Positions 45,317 to 60,300 of a stretch of DNA of 64,000 nucleotides are shown piece after piece. Made by a program: the position numbers and the translations under genes. The notes beneath the pieces were generated by a model. It saw only the letters and a list, made by a program, of their open reading frames with translations, searched no databases and had not been told where the DNA came from. The DNA is taken from NCBI GenBank assembly GCA_918807975.1, contig OU964932.1, forward strand, positions 12,493,501-12,557,500, read 5' to 3'. This stretch comes from Aplidium turbinatum. Taxonomy: Eukaryota > Chordata > Ascidiacea > Aplousobranchia > Polyclinidae. Each line of letters begins with the position of its first letter. Positions within the stretch are counted from its first letter, which is position 1.

Positions 45317-48300
45317 TTAGGTTGGTGGTGAGCTTGATAATTTCTTCGACTCAAAATATTCGGTCAAACTAGCAACGTTTTCTTTCGCCATGCAAGATTT
45401 TCTTTTGCTTGGTCTTGTGATTCCCAATGACAAGAAGTCGTCATTGTTGCTAATGTCACTGTAGCCAGTGCTTCCACTAGAATTTGACTTCCTACTTCGC
45501 ATGGAAGACCTATCTCGACCGCTGCTTCTTATGGTTATTGCTGGAACTCGTGATGTCTTCAACATTTCATCAGGAACTTCTCTTTTTATCGCTTTTTTAG
45601 AATCTTGTGAAGGCATGCTTTCTTCTTTGTGCAAGGGTAGCACAGGTGGGTTGTTTGGCATGGAAGTTTCATTTTCAGGTGTTTTCCGAACATTTGTGAC
45701 TGGGTGGATGTCAACTTCAGATGCGCTTGAAGCTTCGTACTCTTCGTCTTCCTCACTTATGGAGGAATCTGATTCTTTTGTGTCCTCCGGAAGCGGTTGT
45801 TGGAGGTTTTTATGGGAATCTTCACATTGGTCATGTCCAACCTCTTCTAGCCCTCTTTCGTGATCACTACTTTCATCAGAGTGTCCGTCTTCTGGAAGAT
45901 CGTTATCTTGAACGGCGAAGTCTTTATTTCTAGCCTCTTGTGAACCGGTATCTTCAGAAACATTGTTTTTCCCGTCATCTGTTAAACTATCTTGGTGTTG
46001 TTCTGAACCTTCTTCATGAAAAGAAGTGTACTCTCCAACTATCAACGTGGGATCTGGGATGACATTTTTTGCGCTTATATCGTCGCTTTTAAGGGTGTTT
46101 ATTAGTTCGAAGTGTTCTTCTTTGTCGCGGCTGTCATCCGTTTCAGCTTCAGATTTCAAGCAACTAGCATTATTTTCTTCAGAAGTAGGTTTCACATCGT
46201 GCGATTCGCTCTCCGCAGAGAATTCAACTTCTTTTTCTGTACTTGTTCCAGATGCTGGAGAATAGAAATATAAGTTTCAGTTAAGAAATGAGTTTTCTCT
46301 ACATAACATTCTACGTAAGATGTTCTTTACAAACAGTGTATCAGGTCCCCGGAGTAAGCAACAGCTAAATATCATAACCATATAGAAATTTTCTTCCCAA
46401 ACAATATGTGAGTTTGGCTGAGGGCAGGACGCTTTAAAAAAACATTAGGAAGGTGTTATTTCCTAAGAACATTCAGCTTATTTTCAATTAATGCAAAAAT
46501 AATTTATCAATGATATTAGGATTAAAACGACTTTCTAATGCCGCAATAACAAAACACATGGAAAGACTTCAACGATATTGTTGTTGTAATCAGCCTCAAC
46601 CGAAAATGTGTTGTGTTGTAGTCCAAGCCTCCCGCTCATATACCAGCCGTCAATGTGACGACGACACCCCTCGGCACAGTGGTGGCGAGGGCCCCGAGGG
46701 GTGATCGGAGCACAAAGTCTTCACATGCGAGTGATGTTTATCGCGATGGTATTAGAAACGTAGCACCTTTTCAACAGAACGAACTGAATCCAAAAAGAAC
46801 AGAATACTGTAGTAACTGTAACCAAAGTGCCACCACTTCATCACCCGACAAACAGCAAAGGTCGACCGTCAAACAACCACAGAGCTTGATTACAAGTAGC
46901 CTAGAGCCCTGGACTGCTTAAAATCTCCGAGCACAACGCGGACCGAATGATGTGATGCGGTGCATTATGAGAAGGTACCGCAATATAACGCAAATGTACG
47001 TATACATTTCAATACTATAGCGGAAGAAGGTGAGGCTGATTACAACTATTGTTGCAGCAGACCACAGAACTGTGGGGCCAATGCCCTGGGCCAATGTTAC
47101 AATATAAACTTTAAAACTTGGGAAGCAAAAGTATAAAACAATTCATTCTAACAACAATCTGACACAAGCACTTGAACGAAACTGCACTCCAAGCTAATTC
47201 AACTACAAAGCGAAAAACCAAAGCTCTACACAAAGATACTGCACATACAGCACTGCAAACTTGTTGACAACACAGCACTGATACCAACAGCCGAATATTC
47301 AAACTAGTCTTACGGAAATCAATTTATTATAAACTTTAATAGGCCTACACATCCATATGCGGTGTATAACGCACATAAGCAATGCAACAAAATAGCCAAT
47401 AAAAATTCCTTCAAAATAATTTATCGGCAGAAAGATAGTAGTGGAAGAGCTAAAAGTGTAAGTTTTTCATTTAAATAAGGCTGTCAAAAGCGGTAAGTTA
47501 GGCCTACTTGGGCTATACGAAAGAACCAAGTCACAGTTAACCAAAAATCGTTACAGGAAAACGAGTCTGAATCTAAAGTCAACTGATACTGAAAACCAAC
47601 TGTCGCGTTTGCATCTATTCGTTTCATCATAGTATGTGATAAGTCACTTTGAAGACCTACAATTCAAGAAGGTGCTGGAATTTTTGAGAACTGATCTCAA
47701 AAGCTGGAAGAGAACAGAGAAAGAAACGCTAACAGTACCTCTGCTCTCCCGAGGGATTTCAAATACTGCCGAACTTTTAAAGCTGTAGGATAGGAGTATA
47801 GGACTTGGTAGCTATCTGAGATGTCATTGTTAGCGTCCATGCAAAAGACAATCATTTTTATGATAACGTTTTGTGAGAAATTTGTTTTGAAATTAGTAAC
47901 TTGCTTCATTTAGGCGCTTGAATGAAACCGCGGAGTGAATATACCGCCAACCTGAGGTGGTAAAAAGATAAAGACGTGATCCCAAAGGCTCGGACAAAAA
48001 CAAGCAAAAATTTCATGAAATAAAAACGAGGAAGCCTATAACTATTGTCGAACAACGTCGCTGAAAAGATTCCATGCAACTGCAACAGTGCTATTCTACC
48101 GCATGATAGCAATTTTGTATCTATCCCTGAAGGTTCGTTTATTACATTAGATCTAATAGTCGATACGGTAAAGACTTTATGGACTTTCCGTCTTTGTTGG
48201 CAAGCGTGTATGTTTTGTTGGAAAGGTGAAAGATTCGCCAATTCACTGTAAATGTGAGCAGTTGCAGTGATAAGGACTTTTAATTAACCTAACTACGACA

Positions 48301-51300
48301 GTGACTAAAACCGCAATACATTATATATCCGGAACGCACTACCAACTACAATTGAACGACCGATTGATTTCACAGAATCAAATAACAAGAACCACTGCAA
48401 TTTGGTAAAGGTTTCCGTGATGTAACGAAGCTTTCATGCAAAAGGAGAGCTTATTTCAATGAAAATAAGCTACATACACACAACACGATCCGCTGTTCCA
48501 AAACCTTGCAAGCATGTAGTTGGACCATGCTGACAATAATCGACGTTAAAGCATGCATGTCAATTTATCACGGCCTTCAAGGTGGACTTACCTGAGTATC
48601 TGTGAAAATAATACACTTATAAATACCGTAGATACCAAGTTAGATATGCAAAGTTATTCAGATGTTCGTCGGCTACTGTGAGAGAGATACCGTACGGGGA
48701 AGATCAAGTAACACTAACTTGCTACCCTCTTCTTTTCTAAAATACTTATGCACCATCTAAGAACCATCAACAAGTCATTAATATTAAAAAGAAATTTAGT
48801 GCTGAAAATTTAAGTGACTTAAAGCTTACAAAACGAGACAAGCGACATTTCAGAGATAAAGCCATTGGTATTGACCGAGTGGTATTGACGACCCAACTAA
48901 CAGAGACACCCCTTTTAGTAAACTTACTGGTATCGCTTTCTGAACTGTCAACCCTCTGTTTGACTTCAGGTACCGAATCCACGGCTGGTATATCCTCAGA
49001 CTGGCTTGGTGTGGCGCTGACGTCAATGATCGGCTTCGGAGAGATATTCCGTCGTTGAAAACAAAAATAAAATGAAGACGCGGGAAACTGAGTCAGCAGA
49101 TCCATTTTGACAAGCTGGGGACATTCGTTTGGTTCCAAGGGATGCGCAACGTTGTTTACTACCACATGAAGGCAGTAGTTCTGTAAAAAGTCAATAAAAA
49201 TTTATGACTTAGAGTTAAAATATCATTCCTGCCGAGCTTCCGGTACCACTTCCACACTGTCCAAACGATAGAAACTAAAATAAAGGTTCAGCAAATGTTT
49301 CGAAAACTACTGTAAACTGTTATCTTTGCTAAAGTTCAGAAATATTTCAGTGCTAAAATTCAGTCGTATCACATGAAATAGTGTCGGATTTTTACACGTT
49401 CCAGTGTTCAGGACAAAAGTAAAGAAGTCAAGAAAAGAGCGTTCTCGAATACGAAAGATCGCAGTATCAATCCCGTACGTGAGAAACCGACAGAGCCAAA
49501 CACAAAGGTAAACCAAACAAATCGGCATCACCTGGTCTTGCTTTATATTTTTCGTTACGCACGAGACCAGCGGCCTCACTTTAGTTGTGTTTGCCTTCTC
49601 CCGACACAACCATCTTTTCTAACCGCACCATTGCAGGCAAAGTAAAAAGCCTGTGCACAACCAACTGCAAGCTAACCTCAGGTAAAGAAACTTTAAACTT
49701 CTTGGCAATCATCTGACAGAGGTTTCGAGAGGTCATAGCTGGAGGCACGTGAAGAGTTTTGTGCATTACAATTTCTTGGTCCGCGTCTTTAGTTTGTGGA
49801 TTGCTTGGGTTCGGCTCGGACGGTGATATGCCAACTTTTAAAAATCCCTGAAATAACATACATTCGTTTATAAACACGAGCCATTCCATAGTTCTGGATT
49901 TTGCTAGAAAAGGCTTTCAAAGTTAAATCAGTTTCAAATTAAATCCCAGAGCAAATATTGCAGAAAGATATGTAGTTGTGGATTTTATTAATTATATAGT
50001 AGAAAAAAATTTAAAGGCATTCGCCATTTACTTTCACAAACAGCTTGGTTTATCAATGCAGGTGTGAAATTAACACTACACCCTTAGCATGATGTCTTCA
50101 CGCACTGGTGGTTTTCATACATCTTTTCAACAACAAAAATGAAATGAAATTAACCAAAATCTTTTTTACGGATTTGTACATGGCGGCAAGTCGTTAAAAC
50201 TTGGCTTACTTGCAAGTCGGAAATGTTTGGCAAGGCCGCTTCTTTCCGCTTGATGCTGACAACGACCTGGATGGCGCTTATTAGTGTTGTGAGGTAGTAC
50301 CCACCCTCACCAAGGAGTAAAGAGGGGTCGAGCAAACCTATGAACAAGTTATTTTCTTACACTTTTATTGTAATATCTGTTGTTGGACATAAGAACATTA
50401 TTGAAGCATGAAAAAGTAATTCTTTGCTTGTCACAAAATTCTACTTGTTCATTCATTCTTGGTTTAGTCGGTGTCAAATCCGCACCTCAACATTTGTGTG
50501 ATTGGAGGCTCACCAGTCACAATGAGGCAAACGCGGCAAGACTTGTGACAACTTAGTCGGTCAGCCATCGATCACGTAAAAGTGCAACGTATAAGCTAGG
50601 ATCTTCTCATAAATGAATGATCAACATCATCTTGTCGAAAAAAAGAATAAGATTTCCTGATGCTCGGGCCGAAAGCAAACTTATCTGACAAGAAACATCC
50701 CATGGGCCAACTACAATGTTGGTTCAAACATTGCTTTAACACAAACGTTTTCCATACTGAAGCTAACTTCCGATCAGGAACATTGTTTTTCCGACTTACC
50801 ATCAATGTACTGGGTTTCTATGTCAGCTGCAATGAAGTCACATTGCACTATGGCGTACACCAACAAAGGTAGAAAGTCATCAGCGCCGATCTTACGAGCG
50901 CTGTGATCATCTGTGTTGAGGTCTTTAGCTGCAAGAAAACAAAAAATATTTTGAGCAACAGACACCAATACGTCCCAGAGAGCAAATTGATGGTTGATTT
51001 GCTGTCTGGATACATATATCATCTTCTGCAAGTTTAGTTTGTTCACATGTTTCGTGGTTGACTTTCCCGTGTCTTACAGGTAATCAACCGATATTTGTTT
51101 TATTTTTACATCATTTCAACGTCTGGTAACGTTAAAACGATGATGAGTTAAACAAAACAGCTTTTGCTGGCTGGGTAAGAACGATTCCTCTTACATTGGA
51201 TGTCGGGAAACGGAAACGTGTCGACCAAACTGCCAAACAAACATATGAGATCATAAAATCAAACAGAATATACTAGTAGTAGTAGTCCAATTTTAATCCG

Positions 51301-54300
51301 TTGATGTCCCCGTTACAGAGGGTGGCCGGATTCACCTCCAAGTGCCGCAATCGCCTTCACACCCTGTCTCCACATCGATCTGTCTAACGCGTCCTCTCTT
51401 GTCAACCCCACCTTGCTGCTTTCCTTCTCAACTTGCCTTTTTCCACGTTTTCTTGGGTGTTCTTTGTTTTCTACTACCCTCTACACTTGCAACTGCAGCG
51501 CTCTACTTGCTACACTTGCAACTGCAGCGCTCTTCTCAAAACATCATCTTCATCCCTTCTCAAAACATGCCCATACCACCTCACTCCATTCGCTTTCGCC
51601 AACTTATCCACATTCTCATTCAACCCAAGCAAGTTCATCAGTTATTCGGTATTCCTTTTGTCCATCAGCTTCACACCACGCATTGCTCTCACAATCGCTT
51701 TCTTAGTTCTTCTTAAAATCGCCAATTCGTTTTCCCGTAAGCACCATGTCTCACTTCCGTACAGCATTGCAGATCTCACACAACTAATAAAAATCCTTCC
51801 TCTCATTTTCAACGGAAATTTTCTACCACATAACAGCTTTCGACACTCTTTGAATTTCACCCAACTAAGCCTTACTCTTGCAGTCACTGCCGCTTCACAA
51901 CCACCACTGGCATTCAATCTATCTCCTAGATAGCAAAAGGCATTCATTGATTCAACTTCGTCATTCAGCTTTTCAACAGCACCAATCATTCCTTCTTTAA
52001 TCTTCTTGCATCTTTCACATTCAAAACCATCTCCGGAAATGCATATCACTCTTTTCATCTTTGCACATCTTCCACGCACCCACTTCCTGCATTTCGTACA
52101 TATAACAGAACTTACCATCACTCCTCTTCCACATACGCCACATGGGTTAATTTTGCTCATTGTAATTTCCCCTTCCGTTCCACTTATTCAATCTGTCTTT
52201 TAATGTTGACACGCATACCTTTACATTGAAGGGACTCCTTCCACTTCTCAAATTTATCTCTCAGACTTTCCATTGTATCACGCAACAAAACCAAATCATC
52301 CGCGTACAGTATCTCCATCAATGAATCTTCTCTTATGACTTTAGGGTAGAGCTGGATGGCATTTTATAAAAGTAAAATAAATCACTTAACGTCACGTATC
52401 AGCAATGCAACTCTTAAAAATTTCACATGCGTTACATGTAAGTTACATTATATTTTATCGGCAATTCGATAATGTAATGAATCAATAATAACACTTGCTC
52501 AATCTGAAATTAATAACATCTTAGTTTTTAGAAGTGTTTTTATGTGTTGTGAAACCAGTTGCTTGCTATCGAAACACGTTTCTTAATTGCTTGAAATACT
52601 TCCAAGCTAATGGTATGATAACAAAAAAGTCATACTTACTGCTTTGATATATTTTGGTTACGGCTGCAAGTAGCTCTTTTAGTTTGAAGTACGGTGAATA
52701 TGTCCTCTGCAATTGAACAAAATGTCCTTTGATTACTTCCAATGCCGCAGGATCAGGAGGAATTAAACTGTTCCTAATTCCAAGCTCCTTCAGAGTTTTC
52801 TTTTTCGCCATCTAAAACAAAAATAATTTTCTGTTAAATATCCGATTTTTTCGTAATACAAAATTACAAGTTTACATAACAATTTAACACTACAGAAGAA
52901 TATGGATTAAATTTTCAAAACACTTTTAACTTGACAGAAGAACATTGAAACAACATTGAACTCTATCTCACAGGAGATCTGTAGGTCAAATAGTTATTGA
53001 TGATACAAGTTGTTTATAATATGTTGGATGTTTCAAAAACAGGCTATCGTTAATAAGCATATTTTTTTTTCAGCGGGATGCACTTTTTAAATATGGAACA
53101 GAAAACAAAACTGGTAGAATTTTAACAACTCAACTTTGCATAAATCAATCAGTGAGGAAACAGCATAGAATATAGATTACGTTGTCGTGTATGTTCTGTG
53201 AAAAGAATATCAACTCACGCTTATAGCTTCTTGCATAATGGCAAGCCGACCAGACTTGCTGTAATCCACAACAAGGCAACGATAGACCATGTCGTGCAGA
53301 GGGTAGAGCACCAACCGGTCCAGAGCATCATCCACAGCTCCTTCTAACAAAACAAATGACAACAACCTTTAAGAAACGCTGACGAAGACTTTCAAAAAGT
53401 TTTAGACGCCTACACACTCTGCCCACTCTAGAGCCACCTCCGCACTGCTACCACGCAGTTGGCTGAGCGTGAAACATGTTAAAGAGAACGAAGCGTGAGC
53501 GGCATGTTGTCATCATAGTCGACTGTTTTAAAAATTTGAACAAGCAAGTTTCTAATCGCAAAACGGCCAAGTAATGATAACAATCGATTCCTTCAAGGCT
53601 AAAATATTTTTTTGTAATCGTAAAATAGGCAAGTAATCGTAACCGTTTGCATTGCAATTGTAGCCTAATCACCAAAGTTTGTAATCATAATTTAATCGAG
53701 TGTTGTAAAATTTGAAGAAATCGTAAGTAAAATCGTAAAATGTACAAGTTATGGCAACTTTAACGTTTCAAGTAATTTTATCGTAATCGTAGAATAGGTG
53801 AGTGATCGTTATCGATTGCATTAATCACAGCCCATGATTGGCGGTTTGCTGGTGTTGCATCCGTACAAAATTGTTCAACTTGATATCTTATTCCGGTCTC
53901 TAAACACGTCTTGACGTTTGCGTTTTGTCGCTTCTAATTCTCTTAAACCTCTGCTATTGTTGGCATGCATTGTTTTCACTGTGACGGTCAGAAACAAAAT
54001 AAACTAAACTGAACTATTCAACCGAGAGTTAAGGATACAAGGAAATCAACAATGAATGCCTGTCAATAATTTTACTTTGCTCTGCCATGATGAAAAATTG
54101 ATAATACTGTATTGTTTTGATAAATTGATAGTATTGCTTAGCAAGCCAAATTCTATCGATTTCTTTTTTAAGAATCTTGTTTCAAAAATAGCTTTACTTT
54201 GCTCTGCGATGGTTATGAATTGATGACATTTTTTTAAAGAAGGTGACTTTTTTTTTAACTGCAAGCATAGCTAAATAAAAAGCGTGCTACAGATGAGCTA

Positions 54301-57300
54301 CACTTGTTCAAGGTTCACCGTAAGTCGTAAGCAGAAAGTATTTCAAAACTGGTTTTAAACTGAATGCAGTTAAATCACACAGTTTTTTTTGTGCAAGTAC
54401 TTCAACAAAATTTTGGTAGCTTATAGATTACTGTGACAATTACTAACCCGTGTGCAACACCAAGAATTTTCTACAAACGACCTTTAAGAGGTTTCGGTTT
54501 AAACAGAAAAAAATTCCGCAAGATCATCGGAAAGTCCATGGACAGTCCTATATAGTTTTTTTTTTTTAGAATAACGTTTTACGCAATTTTGAAGTAACAT
54601 TATGTTACAAGAAACTATGGCAAATACAACAAAAAGCAAGTTGAATATTGTATTCTTTTACATAGCCTACGTTATAGAGTCAACGCGGCAAGCACGCATA
54701 GTGTCTGCATAACATAGCACTATGCTGCCCTATCAACCCCGGTGCCATTTGCTTTTCTCAGCATTGACAATAGATGACCAAAGTTTGCAAATCTTACATA
54801 AATACCGGTGTGAAAGATCAATTGCTAAACAACATGCTCATGCTTTAATGGAAACTCACGGGCCTACCAAATGCCTTAATCGGCCAACAAAAAAAAAGTT
54901 TTTTCAACGAAACAACCATGCCTGCACATCAGCCTTTTTTACTCTGCAACGTCTGTAGACGTTGAATCGATGTCAAAAATGACTGATGTGCTGACTGGAA
55001 AGCAATGACACAAAAAGAAAGCCTTCAACTTACCTACGTCTACAATAGAACTTTTGTTGATTATTTTTTGAATTCTTTTCGCCAGTCCAATGTGAGGATT
55101 AGATATTAAGTAAACCTTTATGTCAGTGAGAAAACTCCGAATATCGTGTAGCAACACAAGAGGACGCTTTTCTTTGTTTTTTCTGTTGAATATTATACAT
55201 CATCGTTACTGTATTTACGTTAAAGAATATAATTTAAAAAAAAAAACGTCAATAGTAAAGCTTAATGCAATATCACTTGAACTGTCTTACTCTATACATC
55301 ATCAACAATTTTACTAAACAAGAAATTAAAAAGGAAGGTTGTTGAAAGGATAATTTGGGCCCAGTACGAATGAGATGCTTGAGGCCAAATCAAGGCAGTT
55401 TTAAGAAAAACGCACCACGTTTTAACAATACGTGGATGTTTCTTCAAGTTTTCGGGTCCATTGAGGAGGTTAAGGGCCCCTAAACTTATCCTGGGCAGGG
55501 TCCAAGAGTAACCCTAGATCTCCCTGTCAACCCTACTGTCAAAATGTCTTCGGGAAAATGAGCATCTTACAAGGTTTGTTCTAGAAATTGAGTGACTGCG
55601 TATCCAAGTGCGTTATTGACGTTCGTTCCCAGCTTCTGCAAGTAAGCTCGAACTTTGGAACTTTGTGTGCGACGTAACTTTGGTGCTGGAGGAAGCAGAG
55701 AGGACAGGACGACAAAGCCGTCTTTTTGTGAGGGACCTGGCGAAAAGATTGCGTTTTTAAATGCACTGATACACCAACAGAGTTTACACAATGATTTCTA
55801 GCCATGACATACCAAAAACTACTAAATAGATCTTACAAAAAATATGGAAAAGATTTTACAACAAGTTGTTTTAACACTAAACTTTTTCCATGTCAAATAG
55901 AAATACCAAAGCTGCATAATCACAAAAGCGTATTCCATCTGTACCATTCTTAATAGAACAATTTTCTCACTTATTATGGCTGGTTTCAAAGTGGGCTTGG
56001 CGTCTGTAATAGTATTCGGAGGGGCGTCTGAAAAGATGACAATTTCGTCACAATTTCGTCACACAACTACAATTAATATCACAAGCAAAAGATCTGAGCA
56101 TTAACTGCACTCACATAAAAGAGTTATGGCACAGAGAGTAAAACATGCAATGAATATACACAAACAAATATTTCAGTATCAAGAAAAGACTTAAATTCAA
56201 TCCGTGTGTGGCATACACCGTTCAATATTCTACTCCAGGGCTTCCCAAACTGTGGGTCGCGACCCAGGGTCGCAAATCGTAATTTTAGGATCGCCAGACA
56301 AATTAAAAGTGAGCTTACAGTGGGTAGTTCACATGGTATACTGCCCAACAAGGGGTCACATAGAAAATCATTTTCTGAAATGGTGTAGCACAATAAAAAT
56401 AAGTTTGAGAAGCCCTGCCACGTTACAAGCACAGCACAAACATCTACCAGAGCTTTCCGAGCTCGAAACATCGGCATCATTGGGCGTGCTGTACATGCTT
56501 TCGTCTTCATCTTCCATACCAAAGCTTGTGGTTTGCTGAGACGGGGTACATGAACGGGAATCGGTATTTATAGGCTTCACGCGTCTCTATAAACATATTT
56601 TTGTAATTTGCTACTAAAAACGGCTCAGCGAAACATGTCACAAAGCAGAGCTAAATAAATCTTAACAAGCGATAGAATCTGAAAACTTCGTGACAAAAAA
56701 GCATTGGCAATATCAAGGCTATGTAGGCATACAGCATGTCACTCAAGTCAGTGACGTAGTCAGCATGAATTCTTGACACGATTTCAGCTAAAGTCCATCA
56801 GAAACCTAAAACACGCAACACACAGTGAAGCTGCCTTGTGCAATGCATACGAGCAGTAACAGAGTAATACAGGTCTCTTGCACGACTCCCACTTTTCTTA
56901 TCAATAAATTAATTTTCTCAACCACCATCAACAAGAATTTAAATGTAAACCAGCAGATTCCAGTCCAACGAGCAAAATAACTGTTTAATTCAACGTCTGC
57001 AGACGTTGAGTCAATGTAACAGGGACAAATTTTGCTACCCAGGAAGCATGGGTTCTATCTAAGGGGGGGGGGGGGGTGAGGGGGTTGATCACCCCCCTAC
57101 TCATTGGAGTGGTTGGAATGACTAAGACGAGTTGAAAGTTGTTGTTGAAATGACTATGACGATTTTAGCCCACTGTCCAAAAGTCACCCCTCCGAATTTT
57201 AAAAGTGAATAGAGCCCCTGCAAGATAGTCTTTTGACAGCAGGACGTAGTGGTTCAGAAGAAAGCTCAAAGAAGATTGACGATGGACTCATGGCGCCCTC

Positions 57301-60300
57301 TCGCATCGCTTCTTCACAAAAGTAGTGGTGTTCTCAAGAAAGAAATTGTTCATATAAATAAAAATTAAAAAATTATAAACGGCTTCAAGAGCCATTTCAA
57401 AACGAAATCAATGTCTGATTTATTCATATTCATCGTTTGTCACTCAGTCAGACGCAAAAAAACGAAACTTGGTTATTTGTAGCTGGAGAACTTGTTGCTG
57501 CTCATTAAAAGCCGTTTTGTTTTTAAACTTCAACTCTCATAATTTATTTTAAGTTTACGTATATTTGACGTCAAAATTACCTGCACTTTAGGATTTCTGG
57601 TGAGTACTTCAACTTCTTGACAAGGACTGTCAACATCTGACGAACTTGCAACATCGGATTGTTTATGCTTGAGCGTGAATTCACGCATGAGAGCATTTGC
57701 CTTTCTTGTGCCAGTCCATCGTAGCGTTTTGTTACGTTTTAACGGTCCAGAAGGAGCTATGTGCTTATTTTTGGCATTTGCTAGTTCCTCGGTTTTCGCT
57801 GCAGAGTTATCTCCACCCTCGGTCATTACTACTTCCGTGATGACGTCAGCCATCGTCATTGCTTCTGGGTCAGATGGCGGGTTTTCAGTGGAGATTTGCG
57901 AATCAATGGAAGTCGTAGAACCAAAAGCTTTAGTTGGGTCTGATGTAGAAACGTCGGCTAATGGAGGTGTGACCTTTGCAGGAGACTTGTCCTGATTGGT
58001 GGAATTGGAACCTGTCGGAGTGTGAGATGTATCCTTGCGTTGGTCGTCAATTGTGGTTTCATTTGACCTGTTTCTTTTTCTTGGAACTGGAACTGGGTGA
58101 ACTACTTGTGTTGCATTCTGTTCATTCACAATCGAGATCTCAATATTTTCAGCTAGGATACGAGAATTTCTCGGCGATTTTATTGGAGGAATTTTGTGAC
58201 TTTTCTTTATGGAAGACACAGTTTGATTCTCAACAACACCTTTTGTGTGATTTTCTTCTTGGGAGGGTGGTGAATGTTTCTGGTCTGGAGGATTTTTCGC
58301 AGGAGTACCACTTGTGTCATTTTCGTTAATTTCATGCAAACTTGCTTGGGAAGATTTCCTTGACGAAGATGTGGACTCTTCATGGAAGGATAAAGAGTCT
58401 GAATGGGAATGTCGACGAGCAGCCGCTGCAACATAAAACATTTTGAATTAATGGTGGAGTGCTCTTGCTCATACAACCAATGGCAAACATGGCTGTATGA
58501 GCAATGAGCATACAATGAAATGTCACTTTTTGGAGCAGTATTGCAAGGTTTTACATCCCATGGTGTTGAAAAAGTAACACAAGCACCACAACACCTCATT
58601 ATCAACGAAGAGCATCTACTGCACGTAACACTTACCGGAAATTTTTGAAAATATTCCATGAGGTCGATTAACATTCTTCTTCTTTGAGGGTTTGCCACCG
58701 CGTTCTTTCCGGTGTCTTCCTTCATCTTCCTCTGCATGCTTACTTCTGCCGTTCAGCTGATCCAAAGGAATGAGAGTATGACGTTTGACCTGCCTCATAT
58801 TGATTGTAATAGAAACTTAAATAGAAATATTGATTATTGCATTAATCACACCGTTATTTGAATTTGAATAATTTTCATTATAGCCTACAAATAAGTGAGT
58901 AATTCGTGTTGTAAATGGTATAGCTGCACTTCAGTAAACAATTTGCCATGCAAACAGTTGCAAAGTCAAAATTACTTGTGTGTCACCCAGTATCATACGC
59001 TTGCCTAACCTGTGTCTCATAGAAAGACGACTTTACTTTTAAAATTACATATTATCTTTTTTCAATAAGTTATGAGATGACCAATAAAGAGTTTGTATGG
59101 ATTGTTTTGAAAACGAGCTGAATTAAAATAACCTTTGCATAACAGTCTGAAAGTGTTATATGAGGCAGTAGCGTAGCCAGGAATTTTGAAAGGGGGGTTT
59201 TGACGACCCAGCGGTGGGGGTCTGGGGGGCCTCCTCCCGTAAATTTTGAAAATTTGCTTTGAATTTGGTGCATTCTGAGAGCATTTTCAACAAAAATTTG
59301 GGTATGAACATTCTTGTAAAATGATGCTGTCCGGTGGCATAGCAAAAGGATAAGATTCTTCGACATTTTTCGGAAATAAAGCTAAGTCTCTATGTTTTCT
59401 TGTTGCTAGTTCCTGGCTGAGATGTTTGAATGTTTGGTATTGGCAAAACTCGCTCTTTTAATGCAATTTTGTTTAAAATTAGGCAATTTTTTTTTTGACT
59501 GAAAGCATCATTCTCAATATAGTGACGTCACACGCGTGCCAAAGGGGAGGGGGGTTGTAACCTCCAACCCCCCCTTGGCTACGCCACTGATATGAGGTGT
59601 TCTACTGGGTTCTACTGTTCTACTGAAAAAGTCAGTCGTGTCTGATTGACGAAACGTCGGAATAAAAGGATATTGTCACTGTATACATCTGGTGATAGTT
59701 TAGCTTAATTTGCACCAGTACAACACCCCATATTATTTAATTAAATGCCTGGTGAACAGCCTCATTCCATTTTCAGTGTGAAACTGTAATATAAATAGTT
59801 GTAAGCCAAGCGACGCAAAAAGTTTCGGTACATAACGGTATAAGGAGTCACTTTAAAATTGTATAAATAAAACTTGGGGTGTGAGTTTTTTGATGTAGTT
59901 TTACAAAACAAATCAAAAATAACCTCTTCAAATGTCACGTGACTCTCCTGGAGAGTGAAAGTAATTTTGCGGATTGCGGTATATCTGTTGTAAACGAGCT
60001 TCATAAAACGTGCACAAAAATGAACTCCAGCTTTTCAATTTTAACGTACACGATACCACGTTTAAATCTTTTTTACATAACATGCATAGCACGTCGTTAT
60101 ATTAACGTCTGTGAGTGTTTGGAAAATTTGATCTGGCTTGCAAAGCGATCACACCCCAGGAGAGTGTCAAAATGGCTTGATGCACCACATAGATTGACAA
60201 GCATCATGATGATACTTGAACAGCCCAAAAGCCGATGTGAACCAATTAATATAGTAAATAGATATACATAATGTACAACTGTGAATAATTGTAACAGCCT

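Noticed and set aside
45468-45863. 131-codon plus-strand frame
   Set aside because: Antisense shadow of the last RIN exon.
49307-49609. 100-codon minus-strand frame between RIN exons
   Set aside because: The RIN RA domain continues cleanly from 49677 to 49180 by splicing; this frame has no matching splice sites or similarity.
51342-51933. Plus-strand frames of 97 to 166 codons
   Set aside because: Antisense of the LINE coding region on the minus strand.
57669-58329. Plus-strand frames of 108 and 117 codons
   Set aside because: Antisense shadow of the long Ser/Pro-rich RIN exon at 57581-58425.
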